Assembly: GCA_900543805.1 (NCBI GenBank)
Contig: UQTE01000031.1
Span: 1 to 22,335 of the forward strand
Direction of reading: 5' to 3'
DNA from: an uncultured Sutterella sp.
Lineage (GTDB): Bacteria > Pseudomonadota > Gammaproteobacteria > Burkholderiales > Burkholderiaceae_F
DNA length: 22,335 nucleotides
Position numbers and translations under genes: made by a program. Within the stretch, counting starts at the first letter, position 1, and each line of letters opens with the position of its first letter. The notes under the pieces were generated by a model, which saw nothing but the letters and a program-made list of their open reading frames with translations, was not told the origin of the DNA and did not search any database. Positions 1 to 5,433 of this stretch are shown piece by piece.

Positions 1-24
1 CCGTCCGGAGACCGCTCCGGGCGG
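1..24 (+). terminator. Possible terminator hairpin of an upstream gene
   Basis: Positions 1-9 pair with 16-24 (nine pairs, one of them G-U) around a six-base loop, followed by ctcgttt. It could end a gene left of the window. The T tract is short, so the call is weak. Confidence 0.3.
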
Positions 25-64
25 CTCGTTTGGTCTCCAATCCCGTTCTCCAAGATCCTTCATC

Positions 65-406
65 ATGAAAAAGACCCCGATCCTCGCAGCGCTCGTCGCC
101 GCTCTCTTCGCGGTTTCCTCGGTCTACGCCGCCGAAAACCTCGCCGACCGCCACGCCAAGCTCGGCTTCAAATGCGAAACCTGCCACGCCGGTCAGGCGA
201 CGCCCTCCGAACCCCCGATGGAAGCCTGCACGGGCTGCCATCAGATCGAAGCCCTCGTGGAAAAGACGAAGAACGTCAAGCCCACGAACCCGCACGTTTC
301 GCCCCACTACGGCAACACGCTCGAATGCGTCAATTGCCACATGATGCACGGCGAAAGCACGAATTTTTGCGACCAATGTCACCAGTTCAACTTCAAGATG
401 CCCTGA
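65..406 (+). CDS. Periplasmic tetraheme cytochrome c
   Basis: This 113-residue protein carries a Sec signal peptide (MKK start, hydrophobic stretch 6-20, likely cleavage near residue 22) and four CxxCH heme-attachment motifs at residues 37-41, 55-59, 88-92 and 102-106. Size and motif spacing match the small tetraheme cytochromes of the flavocytochrome c3/CctA type, which pass electrons in the periplasm from the quinol pool to soluble flavoprotein reductases. Extra histidines (His30, His77, His81, His95) could be distal ligands. No clear Shine-Dalgarno site precedes the ATG. It is a paralogue of the cytochrome at 21125-21514, which sits behind a flavoprotein gene. The partner of this copy may lie left of the window (inference). 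A strong terminator follows at 478. The heme count is certain; the electron acceptor is unknown. Confidence 0.93.
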   Translation: MKKTPILAALVAALFAVSSVYAAENLADRHAKLGFKCETCHAGQATPSEPPMEACTGCHQIEALVEKTKNVKPTNPHVSPHYGNTLECVNCHMMHGESTNFCDQCHQFNFKMP

Positions 407-477
407 TCGCTTTCGAACGCATCCCCGCCTTTGGCCGCGCCGCGCGATCCTCTTCCGTGCGGCGCGTCCCTCTCGGA

Positions 478-515
478 CCGCAGACGTCTTTTCAACGTCT
501 GCGGTTTCTTTTTCT
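478..515 (+). terminator. Rho-independent terminator after the tetraheme cytochrome
   Basis: A perfect ten-pair stem (478-487 with 495-504) has a seven-base loop and is followed by the T-rich run tttctttttcttct. It lies 72 bases after the cytochrome stop codon. Confidence 0.9.
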
Positions 516-623
516 TCTCATTTCGACCTCGAAAAGCAAAAGGCGACCCCGTCCGGCCGTCCCTTGCGAAAGACCGACCGTTCGGCAACCGCCCTTCGTG
601 TTTCTCCATAAGAAATTCTGAAT

Positions 624-851
624 TCAGTTCTTCCGTACCGCCGCCTCCTTTTCCGCCCGGATCACATCGACCGGCTTTCCGCCTATGCCCCAGTTCTCCA
701 TCGGGACTTCCTCGATCGTCACGACGGTCGTCGCGGGGTTCTTCCCGAGGGTCTCGGCCAGGAGTTTCGTGACGCCCTCGATGAGCTGCGCCTTTTGCGC
801 ACGCGTGGGCGCTTCCCGCCCGCCGGTAAGCCGAATGTGCACGTACGGCAT
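624..851 (-). CDS. 4-oxalocrotonate tautomerase family enzyme
   Basis: This 75-residue protein begins Met-Pro. In the tautomerase superfamily the initiator Met is removed and Pro1 becomes the catalytic amine. The body has the family pattern: a beta strand (PYVHIRLTGG), the helix TRAQKAQLIEGVTKLLAETLG, a second strand (VVTIEEVPMENWGIGGKPV) and a short charged tail. The start at 851 is fixed by the need for Pro1 and by an AAGGAG site six bases upstream. Members act as small homohexamers on 2-hydroxymuconate-like keto-enol substrates or have unknown substrates, and the real substrate cannot be read from sequence. It stands alone on the minus strand between two plus-strand genes and has no catabolic neighbours, so a housekeeping or detoxification role is more likely than an aromatic-degradation pathway (inference). 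Confidence 0.85.
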   Translation of the reverse strand: MPYVHIRLTGGREAPTRAQKAQLIEGVTKLLAETLGKNPATTVVTIEEVPMENWGIGGKPVDVIRAEKEAAVRKN

Positions 852-955
852 GACATGCTCCTTATCAGTTGAAAAACGTTCGCTCAGACTAGCGCTTTTT
901 CCGGGCGCCGTCGAGAACGCCGTCCCGACGATTGAGCAAAGCTCTTCCCGACATA

Positions 956-975
956 GATAATTAATAATGATTATC
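956..975. promoter_or_regulatory. Fur-like palindrome upstream of dps
   Basis: The AT-rich stretch 950-1020 stands out from its GC-rich surroundings. Inside it gataat (956-961) and attatc (970-975) form an inverted pair, and aataat-g-attatc (963-975) is a 6-1-6 arrangement close to the Fur consensus core GATAAT-C-ATTATC. Iron control of the downstream Dps gene would make biological sense. No experiment or alignment backs it here. Confidence 0.45.
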
Positions 976-977
976 TA

Positions 978-1006
978 TTGCTTTCTATGCTTTGATAGGT
1001 TAGTAT
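978..1006 (+). promoter_or_regulatory. Possible dps promoter
   Basis: ttgctt (978-983) and tagtat (1001-1006) are separated by 17 bases, a sigma-70-like layout with moderate matches. A short inverted repeat (gttag at 999-1003, ctaac at 1011-1015) overlaps the presumed start of transcription. Confidence 0.35.
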
Positions 1007-1085
1007 TTACCTAACGAAACACAATGAGTGTTTAACAAAAACTATTTAGGCGGATACGTCAAAGAATCCGCAAGGAGTACAAATC

Positions 1086-1535
1086 ATGACGAAGCTTCTC
1101 AACACCTATCTCGCGAATCTCGCCCTCTGGCAGCTGAAGCTCCACAACTACCACTGGAACGTCACGGGCCGCATGTTCGTGTCGGTGCACGAATGGACCG
1201 AAAAGCTCTACGACGAAGCGTTCGATCAGTTCGACGCCGTCGCCGAAGTTCTCAAGATGCGCGGTGAAATGCCGCTCGTCACCTCGGCCGAATACCAGGC
1301 CGCCGCCACGCTCAAGGAAGTCGAAAGCCGCGCCTACACGGTCGCCGAAGTCCTCGCGGGCGTCGAAGCCGACATGAAGCTCATGCGCGACCTGGCGCTG
1401 GAAATCCGCAAGAACGCGGCCGAAGCCGACGACTTCCAGGTGCAGGCCCTTATGGAAGGTTACCTCGAAGGCTACGCCAAGCAGCTCTGGTTCCTGCGCG
1501 CCATGAAGGAAGACTGCTGCTGCAAGAGCGAATAA
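1086..1535 (+). CDS. dps: Dps-type ferritin-like protein
   Basis: This 149-residue protein has the Dps ferroxidase signature: HNYHWNVTG (residues 20-28), then HEW and the DQFDAVAE segment, which supply the His, Asp and Glu ligands of the inter-subunit iron site. Dps proteins form twelve-subunit shells that oxidise Fe(II) with peroxide, store the iron and protect DNA. The start has an AAGGAG site with good spacing. Length is slightly below typical Dps, because the DNA-binding Lys-rich N-terminal tail is missing; protection here is probably through iron and peroxide removal rather than direct DNA condensation (inference). Unusually the C-terminus ends in three adjacent cysteines (DCCCKSE), which could bind metal or form disulfides. 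An AT-rich promoter with a Fur-like palindrome lies upstream. Confidence 0.92.
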   Translation: MTKLLNTYLANLALWQLKLHNYHWNVTGRMFVSVHEWTEKLYDEAFDQFDAVAEVLKMRGEMPLVTSAEYQAAATLKEVESRAYTVAEVLAGVEADMKLMRDLALEIRKNAAEADDFQVQALMEGYLEGYAKQLWFLRAMKEDCCCKSE

Positions 1536-1564
1536 GACGTTCGCTCCTCAAATCGGAATAGTGT

Positions 1565-1600
1565 AAAAGCCCGCCGCGGTTCGGTCCCGCGGCGGGCTTC
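1565..1600. terminator. Bidirectional terminator between dps and the barrel gene
   Basis: A perfect eleven-pair GC-rich stem (1569-1579 with 1587-1597) encloses a seven-base loop. On the minus strand it is followed by ttttac, a better T tract than the plus-strand ttc. It probably serves both convergent genes, mainly the minus-strand one. Confidence 0.8.
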
Positions 1601-1642
1601 GGCGTTCCGGATGTCGGCGCGGACAGCGCAGCGCCCATTGTT

Positions 1643-2293
1643 TTATTGAGGATTGCGGTTCATCAAACCTTCCATGATCATCGCCGGATTCGGACGCGCC
1701 GCCTCGATCATGTGCAGGTGGTTCGTGTCGGTGTGCTCAAATTCGCCCTTGACGCCCGGAATGACGAGGATCGTCACCTGTTCGTAGTCGAAGGTTCCGT
1801 CGGGATTGAAGCGGAACTGAATCTCCCAGCTCTTCGTATTGAAGGCTTCTTCCAGGAAGGGGTTCGAGCAGATGCCGTTCACGAGGTTTCCGCGCTCGGC
1901 GCGAAGCGTGATGGTCTTGGCACCGGGCTCGGCCGTGCCTTCAGCCATCGCGATCTGACCGCGCGGAATCGCGAGCGTCATGTAGATCTTCTTCGTTTCG
2001 GGCTCCCATAGGAGATAGCCCACCTGATCGTGGAAGGCGTTGAGTTCGCCCGGCTTCGTGATGTAGACGTGATAGCGCAGACCGTAAAATACCTGCGGAC
2101 CGTTGTTCTGCGCGTCGATCACTTCGAAGGTCCACGTTTCGTGATAGGGCTCCGCGACGGGGCCCTCCGCTTCGGGGTGGGTGTCGACGCCGTCCTCTCC
2201 ATACCATTTGCCGGCAAGCGGAGCGAGCGGCCCGAGGTTAGCGAGCGTATCGGCGTGCGCCGGCGTTTCGGTGTAAATGTCGTTGTATTTCAA
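1643..2293 (-). CDS. Heme-binding beta-barrel (nitrobindin/DUF1794-like) protein
   Basis: The 216-residue product begins at a TTG codon (2293-2291). This start has a GAGGAG site seven bases upstream, whereas the in-frame ATG at 2383 lies inside a repeated element and lacks a ribosome-binding site. The sequence has the THAP4/nitrobindin-like pattern: an opening LGPLAPLAGKWYGEDG, then GPQVFYGLRYHVYITKPGE, HDQVGYLLWEP, a barrel strand around LAIPRGQIAMAEGTA, the stretch GICSNPFLEEAF, and a closing FEHTDTNHLHMI with candidate heme-ligand histidines. The family forms ten-stranded barrels that bind ferric heme and are tied to nitric oxide or peroxynitrite chemistry. No signal peptide is seen, so it should be cytoplasmic. 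It stands alone. The family call comes from remembered sequence pattern; heme binding is inferred. Confidence 0.78.
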   Translation of the reverse strand: MKYNDIYTETPAHADTLANLGPLAPLAGKWYGEDGVDTHPEAEGPVAEPYHETWTFEVIDAQNNGPQVFYGLRYHVYITKPGELNAFHDQVGYLLWEPETKKIYMTLAIPRGQIAMAEGTAEPGAKTITLRAERGNLVNGICSNPFLEEAFNTKSWEIQFRFNPDGTFDYEQVTILVIPGVKGEFEHTDTNHLHMIEAARPNPAMIMEGLMNRNPQ

Positions 2294-2313
2294 GGCACTT
2301 CTCCTCGAAAAGG

Positions 2314-2386
2314 GCGCGCCGTCCGTCCGCCGTCCGCGGACGAAGAAAAAGCGAATGCGCCTCTTTTGCGAAAACGATAACACGTC
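2314..2386 (-). repeat. Direct repeat copy 1, leader of the barrel gene
   Basis: About 73 bases resemble 2747-2813 in the same orientation. A 23-base core (2355-2377 versus 2782-2804) is identical, and the flanks share the gcgcgccg and ccgtccgc blocks, an A-rich run and cgtct. Read on the minus strand, this copy sits directly upstream of the ribosome-binding site of the barrel gene, so it may carry its promoter or leader. Confidence 0.75.
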
Positions 2387-2464
2387 TCACCCGCCCTTTC
2401 CAACACAGGTTCGACAATCTATTACAAAAGGAATCGGGACCGTACGGCTCGGTCGGCCGCGGGA

Positions 2465-2700
2465 TCCGGCCTGAAGAACGGCTGACAACGGGCTCTGCAG
2501 GCCGAAAGCGCCCGACAAAGGCTTCGGCGGCCGATGCCGGCTTCCTTGGAGAGTTCGATCATCTCGCGGACTTTTGTTCCGTCTCCCCAACGAACCGTCA
2601 CAGGGATCTTCGGCGGCACGTCTTGAGAAAACTTCGATGATCCGGCTCTTTGTCGCGAAGATCTTCCTGAACATCGAACGGTTTTCCGAGCCGGGCCGAC
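2465..2700 (-). pseudogene. Decayed HigA-type addiction-module antidote gene
   Basis: No open frame spans this stretch, but reading the minus strand across frames recovers the order of an intact antidote of the COG3636 type. The pieces are GKPFDVQEDLRD (about 2688-2653), IIEVF followed by AAEDPCDGSLG (about 2642-2582), VREMIELSKEAGIGRRSLCRALSA (about 2574-2501, the helix-turn-helix) and SPLSAVLQA (about 2500-2468). Intact relatives read roughly KPFDVAEYL..., IIEYL, EEDP..., GMTELAKEAGIGRESLYRALS, then NPSFSTVLKV. At least three frame changes and a TGA at 2598-2600 break it. No companion HigB-like toxin is visible nearby. The match is from memory of the family; a protein search with frameshifts allowed would confirm it. 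Confidence 0.62.
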
Positions 2701-2746
2701 ACGGGTCGTACCGAGGCGAATACGGAAACCGGGCTTCGTAAAAATC

Positions 2747-2813
2747 CGCGCGCCGCCCGTCCGCAGAAGAAAATAAAGCGGATGCGCCTCTTTTGCGAAA
2801 ACGACGGTACGTC
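2747..2813 (-). repeat. Direct repeat copy 2, upstream of the antitoxin remnant
   Basis: This is the second copy of the element at 2314-2386, with a 23-base identical core at 2782-2804 containing ctcttttgcgaaaac. On the minus strand it lies about 50 bases upstream of the antitoxin remnant, as copy 1 lies upstream of the barrel gene. Apart from the remnant and the two repeats, 2387-2975 shows no recognisable gene. Confidence 0.75.
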
Positions 2814-2931
2814 TTTCAGTCTCGCCGAAAGCTTCGAAACCGTCCGGCTTCCCCTCCGCTCCTTAACGTTTGGCAAGCGCGCATCGATTGAGATTCGACG
2901 GACGCGTCACCCAAACGGACGATTGATTCTC

Positions 2932-2937
2932 TACAAT
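2932..2937 (+). promoter_or_regulatory. Possible -10 box of the export operon
   Basis: tacaat matches the sigma-70 -10 box in five of six positions and lies 38 bases before the TolC-type gene. No convincing -35 is seen at 17 bases; the region 2888-2930 contains two attga-type pieces. Confidence 0.35.
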
Positions 2938-2975
2938 CCAACATTCATCCCACAGAATTCGGAACCGCGTCATTC

Positions 2976-4415
2976 ATGCCGTTTTTCCCTTTGATTTCCC
3001 AAGTCGGACTCCTCGCCTGCGCGGCTCTTCTGAGTGCCGGCGCTGCGGCGGCGGAGCCTTCGGCCCCGACCGCGCAGAAAACCGCGGCGCAGCCGCAGAA
3101 GACCGAGGCGCCGTTGAGTTTCGACGATGCGCGCACGCGTCTGCACGGCACCTCCGACCGCCTTCGCATCGGGGACGCCCAGATCGCGCACGATCAAAAC
3201 AAGGAGGAGGCCGCCCGCGCCATGGACGGTCCGCAGGTCGATCTCTCCGCCATGCAGGTCTGGGGCTCGAAAACGGTCGAGATGAGTTTTGACAACCCGC
3301 TGTCCGGTCTGCCTCTACCTCCTCAATTCAACATACCCGGAAGTTTCGACATCGGCATGAAGGAGGACATCGGCGGTCCCCGCGCCTCCCTCAACATGGT
3401 CTGGCCCCTCTACACGGGCGGCATGATCACGGCCAAGCAGGAGGCGCTTCGCCACAAGGTGACGCAAAGCCGCGCGGAACGCGACGCGACCGAGCAGACG
3501 CTCGACACGGAACTCGCCGCCAAGTACTGGGGCGTGCAGTTGGCGCGCTCCGTCGAAGCCCTTCGTTCGCAGATGCTCGAGGACGAAGAGGAATCGCTCG
3601 CCCGAGCGAAGCGCTTTGAGGAAAGAGGCGTCATCGCCCCGATCGAGCGCATGACGGTTGAAGTCTCGCGAGACACCGCGAAGCGCGAACTCGTGGTCGC
3701 CCAGACGAACCGGCGCGTCGCCGAAACCGAACTCGGACACCTGCTCAAGACGGACGAGATTCCGGAACTGAGAACACCGCTCTTCGTGATCGACGGCGAC
3801 CTCGGCACGCTCACCGACTGGACCGAAAAGGCGCTTCGCCTCAACCCGCAGTTGACGGGCGTGCGCGCGCAGCGCAATCAGGCGCTCGAAGGCGTGAAGG
3901 CGGCCGAAGGGGCCTTCCATCCGAAGCTTTTTGCCTACGGCCAGAAAAACCTCATCAAGCATTATCTGACTTTGCCGGAACCCGACTGGATCGCGGGGAT
4001 CGGCGTCACATTCACGCTCTGGAGCCAGTCGGACCGCCGCGCGAGCCTGCGCGCCGCCGAAGCGCTCGTCACGAAGGCGGACGCCGCCCATTCGGAAGTT
4101 GAAAACGCCCTGAAGAATGCCGTCGAGGTGGCCTACTTGCGCGTCACCGAAGCGCGCCACGAATACCGCCTCACCGAGAGCACCGTGGCGCTCGCCCGAG
4201 AAAACCTGCGTCTTCGCGAAAAGAGCTTCGCCGAAGGGCTTTCGACGGCGCTTGACCTCAACACGGCCCGCTCGCAGCTGACGGGCGCCGAAATCGCGCG
4301 CCGCGGCGCCGCCTACAAATTCGTCGTGAGCTGGGCGATGCTCCATGCCGCCTCCGGCGACATGCCGGGCTTTCTCGCCTCGCTTTCCCGCTCCGACCTC
4401 GTTGTGACTCCGTAA
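2976..4415 (+). CDS. TolC-family outer-membrane efflux channel
   Basis: This 479-residue protein has an N-terminal signal (hydrophobic 4-25, ending GAAAAE) and no lipobox cysteine. The remainder is the outer-membrane efflux protein architecture: two similar halves rich in long amphipathic helices, with a typical strand (GPRASLNMVWPLYTGGMITAK) near residues 133-153, a second (WIAGIGVTFTLWSQSDRRASLRAAEA) near 340, and the closing helices LRLREKSFAEGLSTALDLNTARSQLTGAEIA near residues 410-440. Such proteins trimerise into the outer-membrane and periplasmic duct of export machines. It is first in an operon with an HlyD-type adaptor four bases downstream and an inner-membrane permease, so the three should form one envelope-spanning exporter. 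Substrate cannot be told. A Shine-Dalgarno site is weak (GGAA at 2961). Confidence 0.88.
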   Translation: MPFFPLISQVGLLACAALLSAGAAAAEPSAPTAQKTAAQPQKTEAPLSFDDARTRLHGTSDRLRIGDAQIAHDQNKEEAARAMDGPQVDLSAMQVWGSKTVEMSFDNPLSGLPLPPQFNIPGSFDIGMKEDIGGPRASLNMVWPLYTGGMITAKQEALRHKVTQSRAERDATEQTLDTELAAKYWGVQLARSVEALRSQMLEDEEESLARAKRFEERGVIAPIERMTVEVSRDTAKRELVVAQTNRRVAETELGHLLKTDEIPELRTPLFVIDGDLGTLTDWTEKALRLNPQLTGVRAQRNQALEGVKAAEGAFHPKLFAYGQKNLIKHYLTLPEPDWIAGIGVTFTLWSQSDRRASLRAAEALVTKADAAHSEVENALKNAVEVAYLRVTEARHEYRLTESTVALARENLRLREKSFAEGLSTALDLNTARSQLTGAEIARRGAAYKFVVSWAMLHAASGDMPGFLASLSRSDLVVTP

Positions 4416-4419
4416 CATC

Positions 4420-5433
4420 ATGACCGAACGACAGAATCAAGAACAAACTCCCTCCCGTCTTCCGCTCGCCGTGGGTCTTCTCGCGACGGCCGCGATTCTC
4501 GCGATCGTGGGAAAAGGCTGGTGGGACGCCGAACACCCGGCCGTACCGCCGCTCGTGGGCACCATGGACGCGAAGACCCTTTCCGTCTCGGCGAAGGTTC
4601 CCGGACGCGTGGCGGACCTCTCCGTCGCCGAAGGATCGCTCGTGAAGGCGGGCGAAGTCGTCGCGACGATCGCGATTCCCGAAGTCGAAGCGAAGCTCGA
4701 ACAGGTCCGCGCCGTTGAACGCGCGGCGCTTGCGCGTGCGTCGCTTGCCGACGAAGGCGCACGCTCGCAGCAGATCGACGCCGCGCGAGCCGACCTCTCG
4801 CGCGCCCGCGCCGCACGCGACCTTGCGAGAAAGTCCTGGCAACGCATCGACAGTCTCTACAAGGACGGGCTCCTGCCTGCACAGCGTCACGACGAAATGC
4901 GCGCGCAGCTACGCAACGCCGAAGAGACCGTCAAGGCGGCCGAAGCGCAGCTCTCGGCCCTCGAAGAAGGCGCCCGCCGTCAGGAAAAGGAAGCGGCCCA
5001 CGCCCTGGCCGAACAGGCCCGGGGAGGCGTGTCGGAAGTGACGTCGCTCGTAAGCGAAAAGGACGTGCGCTCGCCCGTCTCGGGCGAAGTCACGCGCGTC
5101 GTGATGGAACCGGGCGAAATCGCGCCCGCGGGCTTTCCGATCGTGCTCGTCACCGACCTCGACGACAGCTGGGCCGTCTTCAACGTGCGCGAGGACGAAC
5201 TGCCGAATCTTGCCGTCGGAACCGAAGTCACCGCCAAGGTGCCCGCCATCGGACGGGACGTGAAGATGACCGTTTACTGGGTGAATCCGCGCGGCGACTA
5301 CGCCACCTGGCGCGCCACCCGTCAGACGAGCGGATACGATCTGCGAACCTTCGAAGTTCGCCTGCGTCCCGAAGCGGGCGTTGAAGGACTTCGCCCGGGA
5401 ATGAGCGTCATTCTTGAACGGAACGCGAAGTAA
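4420..5433 (+). CDS. HlyD-family periplasmic adaptor (membrane fusion protein)
   Basis: The 337-residue product has one N-terminal membrane anchor (about residues 14-31). The first lipoyl half follows (SAKVPGRVADLSVAEGSLVKAGEVVA, 57-82), then an alanine/glutamate-rich coiled-coil hairpin (about 88-205), the second lipoyl half (RSPVSGEVTRVVMEPGEIAPAG, 217-238) and a beta-barrel segment ending near the C-terminus. The ending, with ATWRATRQTSGYDLRTFEVRLRP, is like the YhiI/YbhG adaptors that work with ABC-2 permeases. It starts four bases after the TolC-type gene and its stop codon directly abuts the permease start, so translation is probably coupled. It would bridge the permease and the outer-membrane channel. 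Confidence 0.9.
   Translation: MTERQNQEQTPSRLPLAVGLLATAAILAIVGKGWWDAEHPAVPPLVGTMDAKTLSVSAKVPGRVADLSVAEGSLVKAGEVVATIAIPEVEAKLEQVRAVERAALARASLADEGARSQQIDAARADLSRARAARDLARKSWQRIDSLYKDGLLPAQRHDEMRAQLRNAEETVKAAEAQLSALEEGARRQEKEAAHALAEQARGGVSEVTSLVSEKDVRSPVSGEVTRVVMEPGEIAPAGFPIVLVTDLDDSWAVFNVREDELPNLAVGTEVTAKVPAIGRDVKMTVYWVNPRGDYATWRATRQTSGYDLRTFEVRLRPEAGVEGLRPGMSVILERNAK

Noticed and set aside
2294..2383. Upstream ATG start at 2383 for the barrel gene
   Set aside because: It lies in the repeated element, has no Shine-Dalgarno site and adds a basic, non-conserved leader; TTG at 2293 has GAGGAG and begins just before the conserved fold.
2598..2876. Minus-strand open frame of 92 codons as a gene
   Set aside because: It crosses the repeat and only its last third is antitoxin-like before a frame break. 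It is treated as part of the pseudogene region.
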